Of a DNA stretch of 64,000 nt, positions 21,501 to 36,500 are shown one piece after another. A program made the translations under genes and the position numbers. The first letter of the stretch is position 1. Each line of letters begins with the position of its first letter. The notes beneath the pieces are model-generated. The model was not told the DNA's origin. It did not search any database and saw nothing but the letters and a program-made list of their open reading frames with translations. The stretch is from Ovis canadensis (taxonomy: Eukaryota; Chordata; Mammalia; Artiodactyla; Bovidae): the NCBI RefSeq assembly GCF_042477335.2, contig NC_091250.1, positions 133,583,384-133,647,383 of the forward strand, written 5' to 3'.

Positions 21501-24500
21501 GCTTTGAGGTCGCCCTCTCCTCCCCGATGACCTGGAGGCCCAGAGTCTTTAGGGGACGCTCCAAGGCCGTGTGGGGAGCTGGTGTGGGATCCCAGAAGAC
21601 TGAGGTTCCCCTGTGCTCTGGATCTCGCAACCAATCTCGTGCTGGGGGCGGGGAACCCCAAGGGGAGGGATCGGGCCTGTTCCACGGGGCTGGAGGCCAA
21701 CGGGACCTTGGTTTTAAGGTTCCGAGGTGGGTCACCTGTGGCCGCTGGTCTGTGGCTGCCCTCCGCCCTGCAGGGAGCCCAGCGAGAGGTTTGCTGGCCG
21801 GGGGCAGGAGTCCTTGGATCCGTGCGAACGAGTCAGCGGCGGTCCTGGGCCGAGCAGGACGTCCCAGGTGGGGACCCTGTGAAGGAGGAAATGTCACGGC
21901 CTCTATCTTGAGAGCACGATCCATTTGTGTCGGACTGTGGACTTTGAGCTCTTTGCCCAGTATCTATGGGAAGGGCATACCAATGGAAACCCAGAGCCCC
22001 GAACAAGGAGCCTCGGGACGTGTAGCTAGACTCTCGGTCGCCTCAAAGAATATGCTAAGTATCTCTAACAGAACCAAGTGGTAAACCCCATTATGCTCAG
22101 TGGGATATGACCACAGGCCTATGGCTAAATGGCCATTGGTTAACTATGTAGGCTTATGAGGCATGAATCGGGACAGCCCGATGCTGTCCACTTTTACCTT
22201 GTCCAGACTAGTTTCAAGGAAGCTGGGGAGGCGGGTTTCGGCTCGTACACTAGTATACCTAAAGAGTTCACAGAAACTGGTCGGGATCCCTGGCTAAGAG
22301 GAGATTGTGCCTTGGGGCTGCCACCATCGGCCCTGTCCTTCTGAGGGAGTTGTGTCCCGCAGCGCATGCTTACGACACCTGGACCTCGTGTAGGGCTCTG
22401 GTCCGAGGTGGACCATCGTCCCGGTCGGGCTTTCAGGTCGCCCTCTCCTCCCCGATGACCTGGAGGCCCAGAGTCTTTAGGGGATGCTCCGAGGCCGTGT
22501 GGGGAGCTGGTGTGGGATCCCAGAAGACTGAGGTTCCCCTGTGCTCTGGATCTCGCAACCGATCTCGTGCTGGGGGCGGGGAACCCCAAGGGGAGGGATC
22601 GGGCCTGTTCCATGGGGCTGGAGGCCAACAGGACCTTGGTTTTAAGGTTCCGAGGTGGGTCACCTGTGGCCGCTGGTCTGTGGCTGCCCTCCGCCCTGCA
22701 GGGAGCCCAGCGAGAGCTTTGCTGGCCGTGGGCAGGAGTCCTTGGATCCGTGCGAACGAGTCAGCGGCGGTCCTGGGCCGAGCAGGACGTCCCAGGTGGG
22801 GACCCTGTGAAGGCGGAAATGTCACAGCCTCTATCTTGAGAGCACGATCCATTTGGGTCGGACTGTGGACTTTGAGCTCTTTGCCCAGTATCTATGGGAA
22901 GGGCATACCAATGGAAACCCAGAGCCCCGAACAAGGAGCCTCGGGACGTGTAGCTAGACTCTCGGTCGCCTCAAAGAATATGCTAAGTATCTCTAACAGA
23001 ACCAAGTGGTAAACCCCATTATGCTCAGTGGGATATGACCACAGGCCTATGGCTAAATGGCCATTGTTTAACTATGTAGGCTTATGAGGCATGAATCGGG
23101 ACAGCCCCGATGCTGTCCACTTTTACCTTGTCCAGACTAGTTTCAAGGAAGCTGGGGAGGCGGGTTTGGGCTCGTACACTAGGGTACCTAAAGAGTTCAC
23201 AGAAACTGGTCGGGATCCCTGGCTAAGAGGAGATTGTGCCTTGGGGCTGCCACCATCGGCCCTGTCCTTCTGAGGGAGTTGTGTCCCGCAGCGCGTGCTT
23301 ACGACACCTTGACCTCGTGTAGGGCTCTGGTCCGAGGTGGACCACCGTCCCGGTCGGGCTTTGAGGTCGCCCTCTCCTCCCCGATGACCTGGAGGCCCAG
23401 AGTCTTTAGGGGACTCTCCAAGGCCGTGTGCGGAGCTGGTGTGCGACCTCAGAAGACTGAGGTTCCCCTGTGCTCTGGATCTCGCAACCGATCTCGTGCT
23501 GGGGGCGGGTAACCCCAAGGCGAGGGATCGGGCCTGTTCCACGGGGCTGGAGGCCAACGGGACCTTGGTTTTAAGGTTCCGAGGTGGGTCACCTGTGGCC
23601 GCTGGTCTGTGGCTGCCCTCGGCCCTGCAGGGAGCCCAGCGAGAGGTTTGCTGGCCGTTGGCAGGAGTCCTTGGATCCATGCGAACGAGTCAGCGGCGGT
23701 CCTGGGCCGAGCAGGACGTCCCAGGTGGGGACCCTGTGAAGGAGGAAATGTCACGGCCTGTATCTTGAGAGCACGAACCATTTGGGTCGGACTGTGGACT
23801 TTGAGCTCTTTGCCCAGTATCTATGGGAACGGCATACCAATGGAAACCCAGAGCCCTGAACAAGGAGCCTCGGGACGTGTAGCTAGACTCTCGGTCGCCT
23901 CAAAGAATATGCTAAGTATCTCTAACAGAACCAAGTGGTAAACCCCATCATGCTCAGTGGGATATGACTGCAGGCCTATGGCTAAATGGCCATTGTTTAA
24001 CTATGTAGGCTTAGGAGGCAAAAATCCATGCTTAACCCCGATGCTGTCCACTTTTACCTTGTCCAGACTAGTTTCAAGGAAGCTGGGGAGGCGGGTTTGG
24101 GCTCGTGCACTAGGGTACCTAAAGAGTTCACAGAAACTGGTCGGGATCCCTGGCTAAGAGGAGACTGTGCCTTGGGGCTGTCGGTGTAATCATCGGCAAT
24201 CCACCATCGGCCCTGTCCTTCTGAGGGAGTTGTGTCCCGCAGCGCGTGCTTACGACACCTGGACCTCGTGTAGGGCTCTGGTCCGAGGTGGACCATCGTC
24301 CCGGTCGGGCTTTCAGGTCGCCCTCTCCTCCCCGATGACCTGGAGGCCCAGAGTCTTTAGGGGACTCTCCAAGGCCGTGTGCGGAGCTGGTGTGCGACCT
24401 CAGAAGACTGAGGTTCCCCTGTGCTCTGGATCTCGCAACCGATCTCGTGCTGGGGGCGGGGAACCCCAAGGGGAGGGATCGGGCCTGTTCCACGGGGCTG

Positions 24501-27500
24501 GAGGCCAACGGGACCTTGGTTTTAAGGTTCCGAGGTGGGTCACCTGTGGCCGCTGGTCTGTGGCTGCCCTCCGCCCTGCAGGGAGCCCAGCGAGAGGTTT
24601 GCTGGCCGTGGGCAGGAGTCCTTGGATCCGTGCGAACGAGTCAGCGGCGGTCCTGGGCCGAGCAGGACGTCCCAGGTGGGGACCCTGTGAAGGAGGAAAT
24701 GTCACGGCCTCTATCTTGAGAGCACGATCCATTTGGGTCGGACTGTGGACTTTGAGCTCTTTGCCCAGTATCTATGGGAAGGGCATACCAATGGAAACCC
24801 AGAGCCCCGAACAAGGAGCCTCGGGACGTGTAGCTAGACTCTCGGTCGCCTCAAAGAATATGCTAAGTATCTCTAACAGAACCAAGTGGTAAACCCCATT
24901 ATGCTCAGTGGGATATGACCACAGGCCTATGGCTAAATGGCCATTGTTTAACTATGTAGGCTTATGAGGCGTGAATCGGGACAGCCCCGATGCTGTCCAC
25001 TTTTACCTTGTCCAGACTAGTTTCAAGGAAGCTGGGGAGGCGGGTTTGGGCTCGTACACTAGGGTACCTAAAGAGTTCACAGAAACTGGTCGGGATCCCT
25101 GGCTAAGAGGAGATTGTGCCTTGGGGCTGCCACCATCGGCCCTGTCCTTCTGAGGGAGTTGTGTCCCGCAGAGCGTGCTTACGACACCTGGACCTCGTGT
25201 AGGGCTCTGGTCCGAGGTGGGCAACCGTCCCGGTCGGTCTTTGAGGTCGCCCTCTCCTCCCCGATGACCTGGAGGCCCAGAGTCTTTAGGGGATGCTCCG
25301 AGGCCAAGTGCGGAGCTGGTGTGCGACCTCAGAAGACTGAGGTTCCCCTGTGCTCTGGATCTCGCAACCGATCTCGTGCTGGGGGCGGGGAACCCCAAGG
25401 CGAGGGATCGGGCCTGTTCCACGGGGCTGGAGGCCAACGGGACCTTGGTTTTAAGGTTCCGAGGTGGGTCACCTGTGGCCGCTGGTCTGTGGCTGCCCTC
25501 GGCCCTGCAGGGAGCCCAGCGAGAGGTTTGCTGGCCGTGGGCAGGAGTCCTTGGATCCATGCGAACGAGTCAGCGGCGGTCCTGGGCCGAGCAGGACGTC
25601 CCAGGTGGGGACCCTGTGAAGGAGGAAATGTCACGGCCTCTATCTTGAGAGCACGATCCATTTGTGTCGGACTGTGGACTTTGAGCTCTTTGCCCAGTAT
25701 CTATGGGAAGGGCATACCAATGGAAACCCAGAGCCCCGAACAAGGAGCCTCGGGACGTGTAGCTAGACTCTCGGTCGCCTCAAAGAATATGCTAAGTATC
25801 TCTAACAGAACCAAGTGGTAAACCCCATTATGCTCAGTGGGATATGACCACAGGCCTATGGCTAAATGGCCATTGGTTAACTATGTAGGCTTATGAGGCA
25901 TGAATCGGGACAGCCCGATGCTGTCCACTTTTACCTTGTCCAGACTAGTTTCAAGGAAGCTGGGGAGGCGGGTTTCGGCTCGTACACTAGTATACCTAAA
26001 GAGTTCACAGAAACTGGTCGGGATCCCTGGCTAAGAGGAGATTGTGCCTTGGGGCTGCCACCATCGGCCCTGTCCTTCTGAGGGAGTTGTGTCCCGCAGC
26101 GCATGCTTACGACACCTGGACCTCGTGTAGGGCTCTGGTCCGAGGTGGACCATCGTCCCGGTCGGGCTTTCAGGTCGCCCTCTCCTCCCCGATGACCTGG
26201 AGGCCCAGAGTCTTTAGGGGATGCTCCGAGGCCGTGTGGGGAGCTGGTGTGGGATCCCAGAAGACTGAGGTTCCCCTGTGCTCTGGATCTCGCAACCGAT
26301 CTCGTGCTGGGGGCGGGGAACGCCAAGGGGAGGGATCGGGCCTGTTCCATGGGGCTGGAGGCCAACAGGACCTTGGTTTTAAGGTTCCGAGGTGGGTCAC
26401 CTGTGGCCGCTGGTCTGTGGCTGCCCTCCGCCCTGCAGGGAGCCCAGCGAGAGCTTTGCTGGCCGTGGGCAGGAGTCCTTGGATCCGTGCGAACGAGTCA
26501 GCGGCGGTCCTGGGCCGAGCAGGACGTCCCAGGTGGGGACCCTGTGAAGGAGGAAATGTCACAGCCTCTATCTTGAGAGCACGATCCATTTGGGTCGGAC
26601 TGTGGACTTTGAGCTCTTTGCCCAGTATCTATGGGAAGGGCATACCAATGGAAACCCAGAGCCCCGAACAAGGAGCCTCGGGACGTGTAGCTAGACTCTC
26701 GGTCGCCTCAAAGAATATGCTAAGTATCTCTAACAGAACCAAGTGGTAAACCCCATTATGCTCAGTGGGATATGACCACAGGCCTATGGCTAAATGGCCA
26801 TTGTTTAACTATGTAGGCTTATGAGGCATGAATCGGGACAGCCCCGATGCTGTCCACTTTTACCTTGTCCAGACTAGTTTCAAGGAAGCTGGGGAGGCGG
26901 GTTTGGGCTCGTACACTAGGGTACCTAAAGAGTTCACAGAAACTGGTCGGGATCCCTGGCTAAGAGGAGATTGTGCCTTGGGGCTGCCACCATCGGCCCT
27001 GTCCTTCTGAGGGAGTTGTGTCCCGCAGCGCGTGCTTACGACACCTTGACCTCGTGTAGGGCTCTGGTCCGAGGTGGACCACCGTCCCGGTCGGGCTTTG
27101 AGGTCGCCCTCTCCTCCCCGATGACCTGGAGGCCCAGAGTCTTTAGGGGACTCTCCAAGGCCGTGTGCGGAGCTGGTGTGCGACCTCAGAAGACTGAGGT
27201 TCCCCTGTGCTCTGGATCTCCCAACCGATCTCGTGCTGGGGGCGGGGAACCCCAAGGCGAGGGATCGGGCCTGTTCCACGGGGCTGGAGGCCAACAGGAC
27301 CTTGGTTTTAAGGTTCCGAGGTGGGTCACCTGTGGCCGCTGGTCTGTGGCTGCCCTCGGCCCTGCAGGGAGCCCAGCGAGAGGTTTGCTGGCCGTTGGCA
27401 GGAGTCCTTGGATCCATGCGAACGAGTCAGCGGCGGTCCTGGGCCGAGCAGGACGTCCCAGGTGGGGACCCTGTGAAGGAGGAAATGTCACGGCCTGTAT

Positions 27501-30500
27501 CTTGAGAGCACGAACCATTTGGGTCGGACTGTGGACTTTGAGCTCTTTGCCCAGTATCTATGGGAACGGCATACCAATGGAAACCCAGAGCCCTGAACAA
27601 GGAGCCTCGGGACGTGTAGCTAGACTCTCGGTCGCCTCAAAGAATATGCTAAGTATCTCTAACAGAACCAAGTGGTAAACCCCATCATGCTCAGTGGGAT
27701 ATGACTGCAGGCCTATGGCTAAATGGCCATTGTTTAACTATGTAGGCTTAGGAGGCATGAATCCATGCTTAACCCCGATGCTGTCCACTTTTACCTTGTC
27801 CAGACTAGTTTCAAGGAAGCTGGGGAGGCGGGTTTGGGCTCGTGCACTAGGGTACCTAAAGAGTTCACAGAAACTGGTCGGGATCCCTGGCTAAGAGGAG
27901 ACTGTGCCTTGGGGCTGTCGGTGTAATCATCGGCAATCCACCATCGGCCCTGTCCTTCTGAGGGAGTTGTGTCCCGCAGCGCGTGCTTACGACACCTGGA
28001 CCTCGTGTAGGGCTCTGGTCCGAGGTGGACCATCGTCCCGGTCGGGCTTTCAGGTCGCCCTCTCCTCCCCGATGACCTGGAGGCCCAGAGTCTTTAGGGG
28101 ACTCTCCAAGGCCGTGTGCGGAGCTGGTGTGCGACCTCAGAAGACTGAGGTTCCCCTGTGCTCTGGATCTCGCAACCGATCTCGTGCTGGGGGCGGGTAA
28201 CCCCAAGGCGAGGGATCGGGCCTGTTCCACGGGGCTGGAGGCCAACGGGACCTTGGTTTTAAGGTTCCGAGGTGGGTCACCTGTGGCCGCTGGTCTGTGG
28301 CTGCCCTCCGCCCTGCAGGGAGCCCAGCGAGAGGTTTGCTGGCCGTGGGCAAGAGTCCTTGGATCCGTGCGAACGAGTCAGCGGCGGTCCTGGGCCGAGC
28401 AGGACGTCCCAGGTGGGGACCCTGTGAAGGAGGAAATGTCACGGCCTCTATCTTGAGAGCACGATCCATTTGGGTCGGACTGTGGACTTTGAGCTCTTTG
28501 CCCAGTATCTATGGGAAGGGCATACCAATGGAAACCCAGAGCCCCGAACAAGGAGCCTCGGGACGTGTAGCTAGACTCTCGGTCGCCTCAAAGAATATGC
28601 TAAGTATCTCTAACAGAACCAAGTGGTAAACCCCATTATGCTCAGTGGGATATGACCACAGGCCTATGGCTAAATGGCCATTGTTTAACTATGTAGGCTT
28701 ATGAGGCGTGAATCGGGACAGCCCCGATGCTGTCCACTTTTACCTTGTCCAGACTAGTTTCAAGGAAGCTGGGGAGGCGGGTTTGGGCTCGTACACTAGG
28801 GTACCTAAAGATTTCACAGAAACTGGTCGAGATCCCTGGCTAAGAGGAGATTGTGCCTTGGGGCTGCCACCATCGGCCCTGTCCTTGTGAGGGAGTTGTG
28901 TCCCGCAGCGCGTGCTTACGACACCTGGACCTCGTGTAGGGCTCTGGTCCGAGGTGGGCAACCGTCCCGGTCGGTCTTTGAGGTCGCCCTCTCCTCCCCG
29001 ATGACCTGGAGGCCCAGAGTCTTTAGGGGATGCTCCGAGGCCAAGTGCGGAGCTGGTGTGCGACCTCAGAAGACTGAGGTTCCCCTGTGATCTGGATCTT
29101 GCAACCGATCTCGTGCTGGGGGCGGGGAACCCCAAGGCGAGGGATCGGGCCTGTTCCACGGGGCTGGAGGCCAACGGGACCTTGGTTTTAAGGTTCCGAG
29201 GTGGGTCACCTGTGGCCGCTGGTCTGTGGCTGCCCTCGGCCCTGCAGGGAGCCCAGCGAGAGGTTTGCTGGCCGTGGGCAGGAGTCCTTGGATCCATGCG
29301 AACGAGTCAGCGGCGGTCCTGGGCCGAGCAGGACGTCCCAGGTGGGGACCCTGTGAAGGAGGAAATGTCACGGCCTCTATCTTGAGAGCACGAACCATTT
29401 GGGTCGGACTGTGGACTTTGAGCTCTTTGCCCAGTATCTATGGGAACGGCATACCAATGGAAACCCAGAGCCCTGAACAAGGAGCCTCGGGACTTGTAGC
29501 AAGACTCTCGGTCGCCTCAAAGAATATGCTAAGTATCTCTAACAGAACCAAGTGGTAAACCCCATCATGCTCAGTGGGATATGACTGCAGGCCTATGGCT
29601 AAATGGCCATTGTTTAACTATGTAGGCTTAGCAGGCATGAATCCTTGCTTAACCCCGATGCTGTCCACTTTTACCTTGTCCAGACTAGTTTCAAGGAAGC
29701 TGGGGAGGCGGGTTTGGGCTCGTACACTAGGGTACCTAAAGAGTTCACAGAAACTGGTCGGGATCCCTGGCTAAGAGGAGATTGTGCTTGGGGCTGCCAC
29801 CATCGGCCCTGTCCTTCTGAGGGAGTTGTGTCCCGCAGCGCGTGCTTACGACACCTGGACCTCGTGTAGGGCTCTGGTCTGAGGTGGACCACCGTACGGT
29901 CGGGCTTTGAGGTCGCCCTCTCCTCCCCGATGACCTGGAGGCCCAGAGTCTTTAGGGGATGCTCCGAGGCCAAGTGCGGAGCCGGTGTGCGACCTCAGAA
30001 TTCTGAGGTTCCCCTGTGCTCTGGATCTCGCAACCGATCTCGTGCTGGGGGCGGGGAACCCCAAGGCGAGGGATCGGGCCTGTTCCACGGGGCTGGAGGC
30101 CAACGGGCCCTTGGTTTTAAGGTTCCGAGGTGGGTCACCTGTGGCCGCTGGTCTGTGGCTGCCCTCGGCCCTGCAGGGAGCCCAGCGAGAGCCCAGAGAG
30201 AGTCCTGGGATCCCTGCGAATGACTCAGCGGCGGTCCTGGGCCGAGCAGGACGTCCCAGGTGGGGACCCTGTGAAGGAGGAAATGTCACGGCCTGTATCT
30301 TGAGAGCACGAACCATTTGGGTCGGACTGTGGACTTTGAGCTCTTTGCCCAGTATCTATGGGAACGGCATACCAATGGAAACCCAGAGCCCTGAACAAGG
30401 AGCCTCGGGACGTGTAGCTAGACTCTCGGTCGCCTCAAAGAATATGCTAAGTATCTCTAACAGAACCAAGTGGTAAACCCCATCATGCTCAGTGGGATAT

Positions 30501-33500
30501 GACTGCAGGCCTATGGCTAAATGGCCATTGTTTAACTATGTAGGCTTATGAGGCATGAATCCTTGCTTAACCCGATGCTGTCCACTTTTACCTTGTCCAG
30601 ACTAGTTTCAAGGAAGCTGGGGAGGCGGGTTTGGGCTCGTACACTAGGGTACCTAAAGAGTTCACAGAAACTGGTCGGGATCCCTGGCTAAGAGGAGACT
30701 GTGCCTTGGCGCTGCCGGTGTAATCATCTGCAATCCACCATCGGCCCTGTCCTTCTGAGGGAGTTGTGTCCCGCAGCGCGTGCTTACGACACCTGGACCT
30801 CGTGTAGGGCTCTGGTCCGAGGTGGACCATCGTCCCGGTCGGGCTTTCAGGTCGCTCTCTCCTCCCCGATGACCTGGAGGCCCAGAGTCTTTAGGGGACG
30901 CTCCGAGGCCGTGTGGGGAGCTGGTGTGGGATCCCAGAAGACTGAGGTTCCCCTGTGCTCTGGATCTGGCAACCGATCTCGTGCTGGGGGCGGGGATCCC
31001 CAAGGGGAGGGATCGGGCCTGTTCCACGGGGCTGGAGGCCAACGGGACCTTGGTTTTAAGGTTCCGAGGTGGGTCACCTTTGGCCGCTGGTCTGTGGCTG
31101 CCCTCGGCCCTGCAGGGAGCCCAGCGAGAGGTTTGCTGGCCGTGGGCAGGAGTCCTTGGATCCGTGCGAACGAGTCAGCGGCGGTCCTGGGCCGAGCAGG
31201 ACGTCCCAGGTGGGGACCCTGTGAAGGAGGAAATGTCACGGCCTCTATCTTGAGAGCACGATCCATTTGGGTCGGACTGTGGACTTTGAGCTCTTTGCCC
31301 AGTATCTATGGGAACGGCATACCAATGGAAACCCAGAGCCCTGAACAAGGAGCCTCGGGACGTGTAGCTAGACTCTCGGTCGCCTCAAAGAATATGCTAA
31401 GTATCTCTAACAGAACCAAGTGGTAAACCCCATCATGCTCAGTGGGATATGACCGCAGGCCTATGGCCAGATGGCCATTGTTTAACTATGTAGGCTTATG
31501 AGGCATGAATCGGGACAGCCCCGATGCTGTCCACTTTTACCTTGTCCACACTAGTTTCAAGGAAGCTGGGGAGGCGGGTTTGGGCTCGTACACTAGGGTA
31601 CCTAAAGAGTTCACAGAAACTGGTCGGGATCCCTGGCTAAGAGGAGATTGTGCCTTGGGACTGCCGATGTAATCATCTGCAATCCACCATCGGCCCTGTC
31701 CTTCTGAGGGAGTTGTGTCCCGCAGCGCGTGCTTACGACACCTGGACCTCGTGTAGGGCTCTGGTCCGAGGTGGACCATCGTCCCGGTCGGGCTTTCAGG
31801 TCGCTCTCTCCTCCCCGATGACCTGGAGGCCCAGAGTCTTTAGGGGACGCTCCGAGGCCGTGTGGGGAGCTGGTGTGGGATCCCAGAAGACTGAGGTTCC
31901 CCTGTGCTCTGGATCTCCCAACCGATCTCGTGCTGGGGGCGGGGAACCCCACGGCAAGGGATCGGGCCTGTCCCACGGGGCTGGATGCCAACGGGACCTT
32001 GGTTTTAAGGTTCCAAGGTGGGTCACCTGCGACCGCTGGTCTGTGGCTCTCCTCCGCCCTGCAGGGAACCCAGCGAGAGGTTTGCTGGCTGTGGGCAGGA
32101 GTCCTTGGATCCCTGCGAACAAGTCAGCGGCGGTCCTGGGCCGAGCAGGACATCCCAGGTGGGGACCCTGTGAAGGAGGAAATGTCACGGCCTGTATCTT
32201 GAGAGCACGAACCATTTGAGTCGGACTGTGTACTTTGAGATCTTTGCCCAGTATCTATGGGAACGGCATACCAATGGAAACCCAGAGCCCTGAACAAGGA
32301 GCCTTGGGAGTTGTAGCTAGACTCTCGGTCGCCTCAAAGACTTTGCTAAGTATCTCTAACAGAACCAAGTGGTAAACCCCACCATGCTCAGTGGGATATG
32401 ACCGCAGGCCCATGGCTAAATGGCCATTGTTTAACTATGTATGCTTATGAGGCATGAATCCTTGCTTAACCCCGATGCTGTCCACTTTTACCTTGTCCAG
32501 ACTAGTTTCAAGGAAGCTGGGGAGGCGTGTTTAGGCTCATACACTAGGGTACCTAAAGAGTTCACAGAAACTGGTCGGGATCCCTGGCTAAGAGGAGACT
32601 GTGCCTTGTGGCTGCCGGTGTAATCATCGGCAATCCACCATCGGCCCTGTCCTTGTGAGGGAGTTGTGTCCCGCAGCGCGTGCTTACGACACCTGGACCT
32701 CGTGTAGGGCTCTGGTCCGAGGTGGACCATCGTCCCGGTCGGGCTTTCAGGTCGCCCTCTCCTCCCCGATGACCTGGAGGCCCAGAGTCTTTAGGGGACG
32801 CTCCGAGGTCGTGTGGGGAGCTGGTGTGGGATCCCAGAAGACTGAGGTTCCCCTGTGCTCTGGATCTCACAACCGATCTCTTGCTGGGGGCGGGGATCCC
32901 CAAGGGGAGGGATCGGGCCTGTTCCACGGGGATGGAGGCCAACGGGACCTTGGTTTTAAGGTTCCGAGGTGGGTCACCTGTGGCCGCTGGTCTGTGGCTG
33001 CCCTCGGCCCTGCAGGGAGCCCAGCGAGACGATTGCTGGCCGTGGGCAGGAGTCCTGGGATCCGTGCGAACGAGTCAGCGGTGGTCCTGGGCCGAGCAGG
33101 ACGTCCCAGGTGGGGACCCTGTGAAGGAGGAAATGTCACGGCCTCTATCTTGAGAGCACGATCCATTTGGGTCGGACTGTGGACTTTGAGCTCTTTGCCC
33201 AGTATCTATGGGAACGGCATACCAATGGAAACCCAGAGCCCCGAACAAGGAGCCTCGGGACGTGTAGCTAGACTCTCGGTCGCCTCAAAGAATATGCTAA
33301 GTATCTCTAACAGAACCAAGTGGTAAACCCCATCATGCTCAGTGGGATATGACTGCAGGCCTATGGCTAAATGGCCATTGTTTAACTATGTAGGCTTATG
33401 AGGCATGAATCCTTGCTTAACCCGATGCTGTCCACTTTTACCTTGTCCAGACTAGTTTCAAGGAAGCTGGGGAGGCGGGTTTGGGCTCGTACACTAGGGT

Positions 33501-36500
33501 ACCTAAAGAGTTCACAGAAACTGGTCGGGATCCCTGGCTAAGAGGAGACTGTGCCTTGGCGCTGCCGGTGTAATCATCTGCAATCCACCATCGGCCCTGT
33601 CCTTCTGAGGGAGTTGTGTCCCGCAGCGCGTGCTTACGACACCTGGACCTCGTGTAGGGCTCTGGTCCGAGGTGGACCATCGTCCCGGTCGGGCTTTCAG
33701 GTCGCTCTCTCCTCCCCGATGACCTGGAGGCCCAAAGTCTTTAGGGGACGCTCCGAGGCCGTGTGGGGAGCTGGTGTGGGATCCCAGAAGACTGAGGTTC
33801 CCCTGTGCTCTGGATCTGGCAACCGATCTCGTGCTGGGGGCGGGGATCCCCAAGGGGAGGGATCGGGCCTGTTCCACGGGGCTGGAGGCCAACGGGACCT
33901 TGGTTTTAAGGTTCCGAGGTGGGTCACCTGTGGCCGCTGGTCTGTGGCTGCCCTCCGCCCTGCAGGGAGCCCAGCGAGAGGTTTGCTGGCCGTGGGCAGG
34001 AGTCCTTGGATCCGTGCAAACGAGTCAGCGGCGGTCCTGGGCCGAGCAGGACGTCCCAGGTGGGGACCCTGTGAAGGAGGAAATGTCACGGCCTCTATCT
34101 TGAGAGCACGATCCATTTGGGTCGGACTGTGGACTTTGAGCTCTTTGCCCAGTATCTATGGGAACGGCATACCAATGGAAACCCAGAGCCCTGAACAAGG
34201 AGCCTCGGGACGTGTAGCTAGACTCTCGGTCGCCTCAAAGAATATGCTAAGTATCTCTAACAGAACCAAGTGGTAAACCCCATCATGCTCAGTGGGATAT
34301 GACCGCAGGCCTATGGCCAGATGGCCATTGTTTAACTATGTAGGCTTATGAGGCATGAATCGGGACAGCCCCGATGCTGTCCACTTTTACCTTGTCCACA
34401 CTAGTTTCAAGGAAGCTGGGGAGGCGGGTTTGGGCTCGTACACTAGGGTACCTAAAGAGTTCACAGAAACTGGTCGGGATCCCTGGCTAAGAGGAGATTG
34501 TGCCTTGGGACTGCCGATGTAATCATCTGCAATCCACCATCGGCCCTGTCCTTCTGAGGGAGTTGTGTCCCGCAGCGCGTGCTTACGACACCTGGACCTC
34601 GTGTAGGGCTCTGGTCCGAGGTGGACCATCGTCCCGGTCGGGCTTTCAGGTCGCTCTCTCCTCCCCGATGACCTGGAGGCCCAGAGTCTTTAGGGGACGC
34701 TCCGAGGCCGTGTGGGGAGCTGGTGTGGGATCCCAGAAGACTGAGGTTCCCCTGTGCTCTGGATCTCCCAACCGATTTCGTGCTGGGGGCGGGGAACCCC
34801 AAGGCAAGGGATCGGGCCTGTCCCACGGGGCTGGATGCCAACGGGACCTTGGTTTTAAGGTTCCAAGGTGGGTCACCTGCGACCGCTGGTCTGTGGCTCT
34901 CCTCCGCCCTGCAGGGAACCCAGCGAGAGGTTTGCTGGCTGTGGGCAGGAGTCCTTGGATCCCTGCGAACAAGTCAGCGGCGGTCCTGGGCCGAGCAGGA
35001 CATCCCAGGTGGGGACCCTGTGAAGGAGGAAATGTCACGGCCTGTATCTTGAGAGCACGAACCATTTGAGTCAGACTGTGTACTTTGAGATCTTTGCCCA
35101 GTATCTATGGGAACGGCATACCAATGGAAACCCAGAGCCCTGAACAAGGAGCCTTGGGAGTTGTAGCTAGACTCTCGGTCGCCTCAAAGACTTTGCTAAG
35201 TATCTCTAACAGAACCAAGTGGTAAACCCCACCATGCTTAGTGGGATATGACCGCAGGCCCATGGCTAAATGGCCATTGTTTAACTATGTATGCTTATGA
35301 GGCATGAATCCTTGCTTAACCCCGATGCTGTCCACTTTTACCTTGTCCAGACTAGTTTCAAGGAAGTGGGGAGGCGTGTTTAGGCTCATACACTAGGGTA
35401 CCTAAAGAGTTCACAGAAACTGGTCGGGATCCCTGGCTAAGAGGAGACTGTGCCTTGTGGCTGCCGGTGTAATCATCGGCAATCCACCATCGGCCCTGTC
35501 CTTGTGAGGGAGTTGTGTCCCGCAGCGCGTGCTTACGACACCTGGACCTCGTGTAGGGCTCTGGTCCGAGGTGGACCATCGTCCCGGTCGGGCTTTCAGG
35601 TCGCCCTCTCCTCCCCGATGACCTGGAGGCCCAGAGTCTTTAGGGGAGGCTCCGAGGTCGTGTGGGGAGCTGGTGTGGGATCCCAGAAGACTGAGGTTCC
35701 CCTGTGCTCTGGATCTCACAACCGATCTCGTGCTGGGGGCGGGGATCCCCAAGGGGAGGGATCGGGCCTGTTCCACGGGGATGGAGGCCAACGGGACCTT
35801 GGTTTTAAGGTTCCGAGGTGGGTCACCTGTGGCCGCTGGTCTGTGGCTGCCCTCGGCCCTGCAGGGAGCCCAGCGAGACGATTGCTGGCCGTGGGCAGGA
35901 GTCCTGGGATCCGTGCGAACGAGTCAGCGGCGGTCCTGGGCCGAGCAGGACGTCCCAGGTGGGGACCCTGTGAAGGAGGAAATGTCACGGCCTCTATCTT
36001 GAGAGCACGATCCATTTGGGTCGGACTGTGGACTTTGAGCTCTTTGCCCAGTATCTATGGGAACGGCATACCAATGGAAACCCAGAGCCCCGAACAAGGA
36101 GCCTCGGGACGTGTAGCTAGACTCTCGGTCGCCTCAAAGAATATGCTAAGGATCTCTAACAGAAACAAGTGGTAAACCCCATCATGCTAAGTGGGATATG
36201 ACCGCAGGCCTATGGCTAAATGGCCATTGCTTAACTATGTAGGCTCATGAGGCTTGAATCGTTGCTTAACCCCGATGCTGTGCACTTTTACCCTGTCCAG
36301 ACTAGTTTCAAGGAAGCTGGGGAGGCGGGTTTGGGCTCGTACACTAGGGTACCCAAGAGTTCACAGAAACTGGTCAGGATCCCTGGCTAAGAGGAGACTG
36401 TGCTTAGGGGCTGCCGGTGGAATCATCGGCAATCCACCATCGGCCCTGTCCTTCTGAGGGAGTTGTGTCCCGCAGCGCGTGCTTACGACACCTGGACCTC

